From assembly GCF_003096415.1 (NCBI RefSeq), contig NZ_QEKH01000010.1, positions 62,001 to 126,000 of the forward strand: a stretch of DNA of 64,000 bases, written 5' to 3'. Shown here in pieces: positions 33,648 through 43,392 of the stretch (position 1 is its first letter; each line of letters starts with the position of its first letter). A program made the position numbers and the translations under genes. The notes under the pieces are model-generated. The model saw nothing but the letters and a program-made list of their open reading frames with translations. It was not told the origin of the DNA and ran no database searches. The stretch is from Victivallis vadensis. GTDB lineage: Bacteria; Verrucomicrobiota; Lentisphaeria; Victivallales; Victivallaceae.

Positions 33648-33661
33648 TGAGCGCGTGACAA

Positions 33662-34915
33662 TTACTTGTCGGAGAGAGCGACCACGCCGGGGAGGGCCTT
33701 GCCTTCGAGGTATTCGAGGGAAGCGCCGCCGCCGGTGGAGATGTGGCTCATCTTGTCCGCAAGGCCGGACTTGTTGACCGCGGAGACGCTGTCGCCGCCG
33801 CCGATGATCGAAATGCCGCCGTTGGCCTTGACTTCGGCAACCGCCGCGCAGACGCCGAAAGTGCCTTTGGAGAACGCGGGCATTTCAAAGCAGCCCATCG
33901 GACCGTTCCAGACGACGGTCTTGGCGCCCTTGATCGCATTCGCGTAGAGTTCGGTGGTCTTGGGACCGATATCGAGCGCCATCCAGCCGGCCGGGATATC
34001 GTCGCCGGTGATCTGGGTGTTCGCGTCGGCGGCAAACTTGTCGGCGGCGACGTTGTCGACCGGGAGCAGGAAGTTCACGCCGAGTTCCTTGGCCTTGGCG
34101 ATCATTTCCTTGGCATATTCGAGCTGGTCGAGTTCGCACAGCGAGTTGCCGACGTCGTGGCCCTGCGCCTTCAGGAAAGTGTAGGCCATGCCGCCGCCGA
34201 TGATCAGGGTGTTGACCTTGGTCAGCAGGTTCTTGACGACCGCGAGCTTGTCGGAAACCTTGGCGCCGCCGAGGATCGCGACGAACGGGCGAACCGGGTT
34301 TTCGACCGCGCTGCCGAGGTATTCAATCTCCTTTTCCATCAGGAAACCGGCGACCGAAACCGGCACATACTTGGTGATCACGGCGGTCGAAGCGTGGGCG
34401 CGGTGAGCGGTGCCGAACGCGTCGTTGCAGTAGATGTCGCCGTAGGAAGCCAGCTTCTTCGCCAGTTCCTGCTGCTTTTCCTTGAGCTCAGCCTTCTTCG
34501 CCTTGAACTCCTCGTCGGACTGGCCTTCCTTCTGCTTGAGCTTGCCCTGTTCTTCCTTGTAGAAGCGGGTGTTTTCGAGCATCAGCACATCGCCCGGCTT
34601 CATCGCGGCGACTTCCTTGTCGGCGTTGGCGCAGTCGGCGGCGAACGCGACCGGCTTGCCGAGCATCTTCGACAGGTATTCGGCAACCGGTTTCAGGCTG
34701 AAATCGGCTTCATAGCCCTTTTCGGCGGGACGGCCGAGGTGGCTCATCAGCACGAGGCTGCCGCCGTTGTCGAGCACATATTTGATCGAGGGCAGCGCGC
34801 CCTTGATGCGGGTGTCGTCTTTGATCACGCCTTCTTTGATCGGAACGTTGAAATCGACGCGCATCACAACGCGCTTGCCTTTGAGGTCGACATCACGCAG
34901 AGTTTTCTTGTTCAT
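33662..34915 (-). CDS. pgk: Phosphoglycerate kinase
   Basis: 417 residues from ATG 34915; upstream in-frame codons run through the gap-pgk terminator and are rejected. It transfers phosphate between 1,3-bisphosphoglycerate and ADP in glycolysis. Signatures: [13 protein letters not shown] at the N terminus, [10 protein letters not shown], the substrate-binding arginine segment [14 protein letters not shown], and the C-terminal GGGDSVSAV and [10 protein letters not shown] highly charged insertion ([17 protein letters not shown], about 123-150) makes it some 20 residues longer than typical bacterial PGK. It follows gap on the same strand, with an intrinsic terminator between them. Confidence 0.97.
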   Translation of the reverse strand: MNKKTLRDVDLKGKRVVMRVDFNVPIKEGVIKDDTRIKGALPSIKYVLDNGGSLVLMSHLGRPAEKGYEADFSLKPVAEYLSKMLGKPVAFAADCANADKEVAAMKPGDVLMLENTRFYKEEQGKLKQKEGQSDEEFKAKKAELKEKQQELAKKLASYGDIYCNDAFGTAHRAHASTAVITKYVPVSVAGFLMEKEIEYLGSAVENPVRPFVAILGGAKVSDKLAVVKNLLTKVNTLIIGGGMAYTFLKAQGHDVGNSLCELDQLEYAKEMIAKAKELGVNFLLPVDNVAADKFAADANTQITGDDIPAGWMALDIGPKTTELYANAIKGAKTVVWNGPMGCFEMPAFSKGTFGVCAAVAEVKANGGISIIGGGDSVSAVNKSGLADKMSHISTGGGASLEYLEGKALPGVVALSDK

Positions 34916-34949
34916 TTGTTTTTCCACTTCATAATTAAGGATTGAAAAC

Positions 34950-34981
34950 AAAAAGGGCGGGCGGCCTTGTACCACCCGCCC
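34950..34981 (-). terminator. Intrinsic terminator/attenuator between gap and pgk
   Basis: On the minus strand, a 10-bp GC stem (34981-34972 with 34964-34955, one G-T pair, seven-base loop) is followed by TTTTTGTTTT. It lies after the gap stop and before the pgk start, so pgk would depend on read-through or on a promoter of its own, which I could not identify. Confidence 0.8.
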
Positions 34982-35004
34982 CTTCAGGGAATCAAGCAAC
35001 CTGA

Positions 35005-36027
<1,023 letters not shown>

Positions 36028-36062
36028 TTAAGGGAGCACAATTTTCAACTTCATTTCTAAGA

Positions 36063-36090
36063 AATATACCGCCAAAAAAATAAAAGTCAA
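36063..36090 (-). promoter_or_regulatory. Promoter of gap
   Basis: On the minus strand: TTGACT (36090-36085), 16 bases, TATATT (36068-36063), giving an untranslated leader of about 45 bases before the gap ATG. Confidence 0.7.
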
Positions 36091-36314
36091 GTTTTCAACC
36101 ATCAGGCTCTTACAAAAAAGAGCAGATTCGGCTGAGAGCAGGACACGGGAGCGGAAAACCGCCGGCAGTCCGCAGGTTTTATGATCCGCACCGGTATGAA
36201 AGCGCGCTTCATGGCCGGTATCGGCGATTGCCGCAGGTGAAATCGGTTTGATCCTTTGATCCTGCCCTCCCGGACGATGTTCCGTTTATATTATGCAGTC
36301 CCTGTTTTTCCGTA
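36091..36314. other. Intergenic stretch without a gene
   Basis: Between the gap promoter and the regulator control region. I see only an imperfect hairpin, ACCGGTATGAA/TTCATGGCCGGT (36190-36219), and a tandem TTTGATCC at about 36247-36263. No open frame with a ribosome-binding site. Confidence 0.5.
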
Positions 36315-36420
36315 AAAGTAGTACAGTTGTTAAACTTTTTTCGAAAATAATGGCGTCCGGCTCTTGGCAAATATGAAAAACTTTGCTATAATATAAAAAG
36401 AGAAACAACTGTACTACTTT
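36315..36420 (+). promoter_or_regulatory. Promoter bracketed by perfect 17-bp inverted operator arms
   Basis: The arm AAAGTAGTACAGTTGTT (36315-36331) is repeated exactly in reverse complement at 36404-36420. Between them lies TTGGCA (36364-36369), 17 bases, TATAAT (36387-36392). The right arm falls just after the expected transcript start and the left arm about 35 bases upstream of the -35 box. This arrangement suits a repressor that binds both arms and loops the promoter, probably the regulator encoded at 36431. Confidence 0.8.
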
Positions 36421-36430
36421 CAGGATGCTC

Positions 36431-37552
36431 ATGAAACCTTATGTAAAAAGCAGCAAGATATTGGAAGAACTCCGTTTGCTATTGCGCGAACGGCAGTGCC
36501 GGGGCGAGTTGATCCTGCCCGGCATACGGGAACTGGCAAAAGAGTTCGACGCCAGCTGCGGAACCGTCATCAAGTCGCTGAACCAGTTGCGCGACGAGGG
36601 GCTGATCTATCAGGAGAAAAAGTCAACCCGCATCCGGCCGGCGGCCGGGCAGGCGCTGCGTTACGGTTTCGTCTACACCGGGCACCGCGGCAGCGGCTGC
36701 TGCTGGTTTGCCGCTTATGACCGGCTGCGGTTCCTGCTCGAACGGATGATGAACAAGCAGCACCTCCAGCTTGAATGTTTTCTTTACGACCCGGAAGACC
36801 CCGCGGAAACGCCCGAATCATTCGCCGCCGGGCTGGCCGGAGTCGACGTGCTGTTCGTATCGTTGATTTCCGATCTCCGCGTGATGCCGCTGCTGCGGCA
36901 AGTGTGTTCCCGGTTGGTGATTCTGGATCCATGCAACTCGGAAGATAACCGGGACGCCTCCTGCATCCAGCTCGACAATCGCGCCGTGGGGAGGATCGCG
37001 GCGGAATTGTTCATTCAGGCCCGGTGCCGGAATATCCTGTGCGTAATTCCGCAGGCAAAATCAACTGATATCCTGTTCCGGCTGCGTCTGGAGGGTTTTG
37101 CCGAGCTTTTCGCAAATGAACAGCGCCGCTTTTCCGTGGTGGAACACCAGAATGCCGACACACTCAAGTCATTGCAGATGTTCCGGGACCGTATCGATCA
37201 GGCGGTTTCCGAAGGTGGTGACGGTATTTTCTGCGTCTCCGATGAAAATATTTCGGAAATCTCCGAAGAACTCTTTCGATCGGGGAAAGTGCCGTCCGAG
37301 GTCTCAATCGTTGCATTTGACGGCGCCAATCGTGCAATCCGGCACTCTCCGCCGATCACGACGATCTCACACGGCGACGAACAGATTGCCGTCGAGTTGT
37401 TGAAACTGGCTCTCCGGCTGGAGAGCAATCCCCGGCAGTTCCCCGTGATCACCCGGCTGATTGCTCCGCAGGTTTATCCGGGAGCAACCGTCCGTAAAGT
37501 TATGAAAGAACGTCACAATGCGCAGCTCATTGCAGGTTCGCTGCAGGTGTAA
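36431..37552 (+). CDS. GntR/LacI hybrid transcription regulator
   Basis: 373 residues from ATG 36431, chosen because AGGA lies correctly upstream; the ATG at 36425 would have no spacing to it. The N-terminal winged helix is ELILPGIRELAKEFDASCGTVIKSLNQLRDEGLIYQE. The C-terminal LacI-like sensor includes SCIQLDNRAVGRIAAELF and PSEVSIVAFDGANRA. It heads module 4: the prepilin-like gene starts 36 bases after its stop, followed by the GH5-esterase and alpha-galactosidase genes. The inducer is likely a galactomannan-type oligosaccharide (inference from neighbours). Confidence 0.85.
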   Translation: MKPYVKSSKILEELRLLLRERQCRGELILPGIRELAKEFDASCGTVIKSLNQLRDEGLIYQEKKSTRIRPAAGQALRYGFVYTGHRGSGCCWFAAYDRLRFLLERMMNKQHLQLECFLYDPEDPAETPESFAAGLAGVDVLFVSLISDLRVMPLLRQVCSRLVILDPCNSEDNRDASCIQLDNRAVGRIAAELFIQARCRNILCVIPQAKSTDILFRLRLEGFAELFANEQRRFSVVEHQNADTLKSLQMFRDRIDQAVSEGGDGIFCVSDENISEISEELFRSGKVPSEVSIVAFDGANRAIRHSPPITTISHGDEQIAVELLKLALRLESNPRQFPVITRLIAPQVYPGATVRKVMKERHNAQLIAGSLQV

Positions 37553-37588
37553 TCAAAAAGAAGGAAAAATAAGGAAAGGACGCCTCTG

Positions 37589-38281
37589 ATGAAAACAGAA
37601 AAAAGATATTTTACACTGATTGAACTTCTTGTAGTAATAGCGATCATCGCCATCTTGGCCGGCATGTTGTTGCCGTCACTGAACAAGGCGCGCCTCAGCG
37701 CCCGAACCACGAGCTGCATTTCACAGATAAAGCAAAATGGTACCGCTTTAAATATCTATTCGGATGATTATAAAGGACTACCTCCAACCTATTACACTTT
37801 AGGCGGAGCGCTAGGGAATGACCCTACTTGGTGTGCCACCGATAATAGTTCATACGCAGGTTTGATGCTGGTTGCAAGTTTAAACTATTTGGGAAATGTT
37901 GATATTGAAGCAGCGAAAAATACCAAAATCAGCCCTAAAATTCTCAATTGTCCGGTCTGTAACCCTGTCAAGCCGCAAACTGACGGAAATGCCTGGAGGC
38001 GGATCAGCTATATCTATGGACGGGACTCCTACAATGACAATGGATTCTTTACTCCCAAGTTGAAACCCTATCCTCAATTAACCCGGGAAGTACTCATTTA
38101 CTGTTTCGGCAGCAATACTGTTATGGATTATGGGAAACAGGACGTTCACGGTGGTTATACCGTTCTTTATAGGGCAAATGGATCAGCAGGAAAATTATCA
38201 AAAAATGCGATTTGGAATGGTCAGAAATCTTATCCGTGGAATCACAAGACCGAATTACTGCCACACGTTGATTCACTCTGA
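37589..38281 (+). CDS. Prepilin-like (pseudopilin) protein, module 4
   Basis: 230 residues. MKTEKRY is followed by [19 protein letters not shown] and [12 protein letters not shown]; Tyr precedes the cleavage point. The globular part has CPVCNP and a Tyr-rich middle. Unlike the other three, it has no DGHV near the end: it finishes [16 protein letters not shown]. Past about 37730 the DNA is clearly poorer in GC than its neighbours, so this part may be recently acquired or recombined. It lies 14 bases before the GH5-esterase gene. Confidence 0.83.
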   Translation: MKTEKRYFTLIELLVVIAIIAILAGMLLPSLNKARLSARTTSCISQIKQNGTALNIYSDDYKGLPPTYYTLGGALGNDPTWCATDNSSYAGLMLVASLNYLGNVDIEAAKNTKISPKILNCPVCNPVKPQTDGNAWRRISYIYGRDSYNDNGFFTPKLKPYPQLTREVLIYCFGSNTVMDYGKQDVHGGYTVLYRANGSAGKLSKNAIWNGQKSYPWNHKTELLPHVDSL

Positions 38282-38295
38282 AAGGATCGATTACG

Positions 38296-41200
38296 ATGAA
38301 ATATAGAATTTTACTTATTTTCGCTTTGCTCAGCTTGAGCTTGCAACTTGCCGCCGAAATCGCCATCCCTTTTGACCGAAACTGGAAACTTCCGCCGAAC
38401 GGGACGATCTCCGAATCGATTTTGACCATTTCGGCGACAGATTCGGCTGTACCCCAACTGGCATCGCATCCGATTGATCCGGAACCATACTTCGGCCGCT
38501 CCCTGATCGTGCGCTTCGAGGTGAAATACTCCGACGTCAGCAAGCCGAAGGAATCGTATAACGGCGTTAAACTGATGATCCATTATTTTGCCAACGGGAA
38601 ACAGTACTGGACCAACTGTCCGCCGCTTTACGGTTCCTCTGACTGGAAGACAGTCACCGTGGAGCAACAGATACCCGGCGATACGGAATGGATTTTCCTG
38701 GAAACCGGACTGCAGGGAAGCACCGGCAAATTGCAAGTCCGCAATGTCGAATTGGTGGATTGGGATCCCAAAGAACTTCATCGTCCACCGGTTCCGTTAC
38801 CGGAAAATTTCCGCTGTGAATATACCGAACGGGTTTTATCCCTGCCGCAATTGCGTGGAATGATGTCCCCTGTTGTATATCGAAGCGCAGATTTCCCGGT
38901 GATGCGGGAATGGAATGTCAATCTTCTGCGTTGGCAGTTGCGTCCAGAACCTCGTGAGGGGGAAAAATATGCTGACTTGCTTGATCGTGACATGAATATT
39001 CTCGACAAAGTTCTGGAGCAATGTCAAAAACTTGGAATTATGGTCATCATTGATCTTCACCGTGTTCCCGGCGGCAAGGAATTCAATCATGGCGCGGTTC
39101 AGGAAGAGGCGAAGCTGTTCGACAATCCGGAACTCGCGGAAGAATTTGTGGAGTCATGGCGAAAAATCGCCCGCCGCTACCGCGATTGTCCGGCGGTTTA
39201 CGGGTACGATCTTTTCAATGAACCCAATCAGAAGACGCCCCGCCGCATCGATTATCTGGAATTGCAGTACCGCGCCGCGAAAGCGATCCGGGAAATCGAC
39301 CCGGAAACGCCGATCTGCGTTACCTCAAACGATTGGAGCAGTCCGCGGTATTTCTCCTATCTCCATCCGCTGCCGCTCAAAAATATCATTTACAACGTTC
39401 ATATGTACCGTCCGTTGACTTATACCCATCAACGGGTCGTCCCCGCATTAACCAGAATCTATACCTACCCCGGCAATGTTGACGGAAAATATTGGGATAA
39501 GGAGGCGTTGCGCCGTTGCCTGGCGCCGGTGCGCGAGTTTCAGCAGAAATACGGCGCCCGGATCGTGATGAGCGAGTTTTCGGTCATCCGCTGGGCTCCC
39601 GGCGGCGAACGGTATCTGGCCGACCTGCTGGCGTTAGCCGAGGAATACCAATGGGATTGGTGTTACCACTCTTTCCGGGAGTGGGATGGCTGGGATCTGG
39701 AATACGGCAATCAATACCGGGACACTTCCTGCAAAGATCCGGAAAACCCGCGGTTGAAGCTGATTCTGAATCTGCTGGCGAAAAACCGGCAGCTCGACCT
39801 TGCCGGCGGCAGCTGGAAGCCGCAGGCTGCGCCGCTTCCCGCGATTGACCTGATGTCCGAAGCAGTGAAAAAGCAGCTGACCGACGGGCGGCGGCTTGAT
39901 GAAACGGCAGCGGTTCCCACGCTGGAAATCACCCGGAAAACTCCCGGAAACACCTTCGTCGCCATTCCCCTGTCGCTCTCCGTTCTGGGCGGGCAGGAAG
40001 TGGTTTTGAGCGGGGAAATCGCGCATGAAGCGATTTCCAAAAAGCCGAAATCCCACAATGGCGTAAAAATGATGTTGGTCATTACCAGTTTCCACGGCAA
40101 TACCCGCTATCTTCAGGTGCCGACCCGGGAAGGTGACTCCGATTGGAAAAGGTATGCGCTTAAAGTTGAAATTCCCAGCGACGCCCGCAAACTCGAATTA
40201 TATCTCGGGCTGGAAGGGGTTTCCGGTACGGCGAAATTCCGGAACATTCGATTTTCCGAACCCAAACCGCAGATTGACCACAGCCGGTCAATCATAACCG
40301 GAGAGCTTGACCGGAGCAATGCCGTTTCCTATAAGCCCGGAGAACCGATGAAGTTCCGTTTCCGCATCCTGCAGTCAGGCAAACCCATAGGAGGGCGGCT
40401 CCGGGTAATCGTGGCGGGGGATGACGGCAGCCGCCGGGAGGATGAATATGATCTGTCGGCAGATCGTCCGCTGGAGTTGACCGCGTCGCTCAATCAGCCC
40501 GGTTTCGTGATGGCGGAAGCCAAACTGATCGACGATTACGGGAATGAGATCCGGCGGAAACACGGAAACGGCATGAAAGCAGTCCAGTTCGGACTCGCCG
40601 CCGGGGTTCAACCGGAAAAACTGACTCAGACAGTAGCCGAACCGGTTGATTTCGACAAATTCTGGGAGAGTGCCGCAGCGGAATTGAAGGCGGCTCCGCT
40701 GCGCGTGCTGGAGCGCAAACTTTTCAAAACAACGCAGAATTCCCATATTTACGATGTGAAACTCAGCGCCCCCGGCCCGCGGCCGACGGTCGGTTCGCTG
40801 GCAATTCCCAGGGATGCGCAAAAGAAATCCCTGCCGCTTCACATCCAGTTTGACGGTTACGGCGTACGGGACATCGTCGCACAGGACGAGCCCGGAAAAA
40901 TCGTCTTTTTCGTGGGGCCGCATGGCGTTGATCTGCACCGGGAACCGGCGTTCTATGACAAGCTGTTCAACGGGGAACTTTACGGCTATGGGTTCGACGA
41001 CCGGCAGAATGAAAATCCGCATGACTGTTATTTCAAGTACATGATTCTGCGCGATTTGAGAGCTGTGCAGTACGCCATGACCCTGCCGGAGTGGGACGGG
41101 CGCAACCTGACGATTGCCGGCGGCAGCCAGGGTGCGTTTCAGGCGGCGGCGGTGACGGCGCTTACCCCGGAAGCCACGCGATGTGAATTGGAGATTCCCT

Positions 41201-41490
41201 GGTTCTGCGAGCTGGGCGGCATAACCGCCGGACGGATTCGCGGCTGGCGGCCGAACTGGAAAAAGGGACTCGGTTACTATGACACGGTCAATTTCGCCAG
41301 ACGGATCAAATGCCCGGTTCAGATTGAAGCCGGCCTGTCGGACTGGGTTTGTCCTCCGTCCGGGGTCTGGTGTCTCTATAATGTATTGCCGGGTTCCAAG
41401 CGCATGAAAATGTTTCAGGGGCGGAACCACGGCCCGTATTTCGGATACGATCAGAAAAAAGCGCCTTTCGTGGAAATAAATCAGCAGTGA
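38296..41490 (+). CDS. Secreted GH5 glycosidase fused to CE7-like acetyl esterase
   Basis: 1064 residues with a signal peptide (about 1-20). A beta-sandwich module (25-155) precedes a GH5 barrel with acid/base Glu309 in DLFNEP and nucleophile Glu427 in VMSEFSV. A second copy of the sandwich module follows (about 545-655; both share an SxNGVK(L/M)M motif and an SDWK motif), then a linker. The C-terminal CE7/acetyl-xylan-esterase-like domain (about 775-1064) has Ser944 in GGSQG, Asp1016 in LSDWV and His1045 in NHGPY. It would cut a beta-glycan backbone and strip acetyl groups. With the alpha-galactosidase next door, acetylated galacto(gluco)mannan is a likely substrate, but GH5 specificity is unproven. 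Confidence 0.85.
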   Translation: MKYRILLIFALLSLSLQLAAEIAIPFDRNWKLPPNGTISESILTISATDSAVPQLASHPIDPEPYFGRSLIVRFEVKYSDVSKPKESYNGVKLMIHYFANGKQYWTNCPPLYGSSDWKTVTVEQQIPGDTEWIFLETGLQGSTGKLQVRNVELVDWDPKELHRPPVPLPENFRCEYTERVLSLPQLRGMMSPVVYRSADFPVMREWNVNLLRWQLRPEPREGEKYADLLDRDMNILDKVLEQCQKLGIMVIIDLHRVPGGKEFNHGAVQEEAKLFDNPELAEEFVESWRKIARRYRDCPAVYGYDLFNEPNQKTPRRIDYLELQYRAAKAIREIDPETPICVTSNDWSSPRYFSYLHPLPLKNIIYNVHMYRPLTYTHQRVVPALTRIYTYPGNVDGKYWDKEALRRCLAPVREFQQKYGARIVMSEFSVIRWAPGGERYLADLLALAEEYQWDWCYHSFREWDGWDLEYGNQYRDTSCKDPENPRLKLILNLLAKNRQLDLAGGSWKPQAAPLPAIDLMSEAVKKQLTDGRRLDETAAVPTLEITRKTPGNTFVAIPLSLSVLGGQEVVLSGEIAHEAISKKPKSHNGVKMMLVITSFHGNTRYLQVPTREGDSDWKRYALKVEIPSDARKLELYLGLEGVSGTAKFRNIRFSEPKPQIDHSRSIITGELDRSNAVSYKPGEPMKFRFRILQSGKPIGGRLRVIVAGDDGSRREDEYDLSADRPLELTASLNQPGFVMAEAKLIDDYGNEIRRKHGNGMKAVQFGLAAGVQPEKLTQTVAEPVDFDKFWESAAAELKAAPLRVLERKLFKTTQNSHIYDVKLSAPGPRPTVGSLAIPRDAQKKSLPLHIQFDGYGVRDIVAQDEPGKIVFFVGPHGVDLHREPAFYDKLFNGELYGYGFDDRQNENPHDCYFKYMILRDLRAVQYAMTLPEWDGRNLTIAGGSQGAFQAAAVTALTPEATRCELEIPWFCELGGITAGRIRGWRPNWKKGLGYYDTVNFARRIKCPVQIEAGLSDWVCPPSGVWCLYNVLPGSKRMKMFQGRNHGPYFGYDQKKAPFVEINQQ

Positions 41491-41492
41491 CG

Positions 41493-43364
41493 ATGAAAAC
41501 CATACTCTTTCCGCGGCTGTACCCGGAGGCCGTCGTCGACGGTTCTTCCGTATTGCCGCCCGGCCTTGAACTGGAAGTCAAAACCGTGACGGGGGATCGT
41601 GAAGTCCGTTATCTTGCCGTATTTCACAACCGCGGCAGTGTCGCGCGGCATCTGGATGCGATCCGTTTTACGGCCCGGCCGGAACCGGGGGATTTTCTGT
41701 CATTCCCCGGCCGGGAATACCGGATTTTCCTCGAAGGCTGGACGATGGTCACACCGGCCAAGAGCGTCCGTTACGGGGAGAAAGACAACTTCTGCAATCC
41801 CGATTATCTGCCGGCGGCGGTTTCGGACCCGGTTCATTACAATAATGCGGCCGAGCCGAACCGCTTCTCCGGCGAATACGTCGGGCTGCTGAACCACCGG
41901 CCTTCCGGCAGCATACTGCTGGCCGGATTCATCACCTCCCGCCGGATGATGTGCCGCCTCACGATCGAACTGGCCGAGTCCGGAGTGGCGCAGCTGGAAC
42001 TCTGCTGTGACGCGGATCATATTCTCGTCGAACCGGGCGAGTCCGTCGAATCCGAGGAGCTGCTGCTGACCTGCGGAAGCGATTCGCAGGCCCTGCTTAA
42101 GGAATTCGCCTCCCGCTGGGGAGAAAACATGAATGCCCGCACCTGGGATCATGCTCCGACCGGCTGGTGCAGCTGGTATTATTATTTCGAGAACGTCACC
42201 GCCGCCGACATCGCCGAGAATCTCGAAGAACTGGCGGCCCGCCGTTCTGATTTCCCTCTGGAATACATTCAGATCGACAACGGCTGGCAGTCCGCTTACG
42301 GGGACTGGCTTCATACCAACGCCAGATTTCCGGAAGGACTGCGGGCGCTGGCGCACTCCATCGCCGAAAAGCGATTCAAACCCGGTTTGTGGCTGGCGCC
42401 GTTTCTGGTGGAGAAAAACAGCCGCCTCTATTCGGAGCACCCGGAGTGGACAATCCGCACTCCCGAAGGAGAAACGGTCTGGCTCGATCCGTGGGGCAGT
42501 ACGGAACTGGCCGTTCTCGACGGCACCCATCCCGGAGTGCAGGCGCATTTCCGGAATTTATTCCGACGGCTGGCGGAGCTGGGATTCGAGTATGTCAAGC
42601 TGGATTTCATGATGTATGCCTGCACGCCCGGCAAGGGCCGTTACTTCGATCCCAAAGCCACCCGGCTGGATGCGCTCCGGCGCGCCCTGACCGCGATCCG
42701 CGAGGGTTTCGGGGAAGAACGGTTCATTCTGGGATGCACCACCGTTCTCGCCGGCGTCGTCGGCCTGATCAACGCCGAACGCATCAGCACCGACATTACG
42801 CCTTACTGGGAGCGGAAGGAATCCGGGCGCGACCGGTACCGCGAAGACTGCTGCGTGCCGAACGTCTGCCGCAACATCATCAACCGCACTTACATGCACC
42901 GGCGGCTGTTCCTCTGCGATCCCGACGTGCACATCGCCCGCCGGGACCGGAATGAATTGACCGATGCCGAGGTCCGGCTCTGGACTTCGGCGCTGCTGCT
43001 GGCGGGCGGGCTGAAACTGCTGGCGGACCGCTTTTCCACGCTGGAACCGGAACGGGCGGAACTCTCCCGGCTGCTTCTGGCGGCCCCCGACCGTTTCCGG
43101 CTGCGGCCGCTGGACCGGTTCGACCGGGAATATCCGGCGGTCTGGTTCGGAATCGATCGGGAAAGCGGCGCTCCGGCGCTGGGAATTTTCAACTTCGCTG
43201 AAACTTCAATGCGCCTGCAAGTCACCTTGCCGGATGCGCCGGCGGGCACGCTGCGGAACCTCTGGGGGAATGAAACATTGAAGTGGGTGTCCGGTGCGCC
43301 ATGTGAATTTCAGGTGGAGCCGCACAACTGTCTGCTTTTTCTGCCTTCCACTCAATCAAAATAA
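41493..43364 (+). CDS. GH36-type alpha-galactosidase
   Basis: About 623 residues; ATG 41493 is used, with GTG 41487 also possible. The N-terminal beta domain precedes a barrel with PTGWCSWYYYF, YIQIDNGWQ, GLWLAPFLVEKNS, nucleophile Asp371 in YVKLDFMMYA and acid/base Asp434 in RISTDITPYW, the pair expected for GH36/melibiase enzymes. There is no obvious signal peptide, so it may work in the cytoplasm. It removes alpha-linked galactose side chains or hydrolyses raffinose-type sugars. It follows the GH5-esterase by two bases, in the same operon. Confidence 0.88.
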   Translation: MKTILFPRLYPEAVVDGSSVLPPGLELEVKTVTGDREVRYLAVFHNRGSVARHLDAIRFTARPEPGDFLSFPGREYRIFLEGWTMVTPAKSVRYGEKDNFCNPDYLPAAVSDPVHYNNAAEPNRFSGEYVGLLNHRPSGSILLAGFITSRRMMCRLTIELAESGVAQLELCCDADHILVEPGESVESEELLLTCGSDSQALLKEFASRWGENMNARTWDHAPTGWCSWYYYFENVTAADIAENLEELAARRSDFPLEYIQIDNGWQSAYGDWLHTNARFPEGLRALAHSIAEKRFKPGLWLAPFLVEKNSRLYSEHPEWTIRTPEGETVWLDPWGSTELAVLDGTHPGVQAHFRNLFRRLAELGFEYVKLDFMMYACTPGKGRYFDPKATRLDALRRALTAIREGFGEERFILGCTTVLAGVVGLINAERISTDITPYWERKESGRDRYREDCCVPNVCRNIINRTYMHRRLFLCDPDVHIARRDRNELTDAEVRLWTSALLLAGGLKLLADRFSTLEPERAELSRLLLAAPDRFRLRPLDRFDREYPAVWFGIDRESGAPALGIFNFAETSMRLQVTLPDAPAGTLRNLWGNETLKWVSGAPCEFQVEPHNCLLFLPSTQSK

Positions 43365-43392
43365 CGGTATAAAATAAAATTCCGGGAACGGT

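Noticed and set aside
33192-33650. Near-identical frames starting MNFYCVKIQNRIRRRHLAGRG in both 33-kb repeats
   Set aside because: The identity follows from the DNA repeat itself; the start lies inside the hairpin arm and the reading runs into terminator-like sequence.
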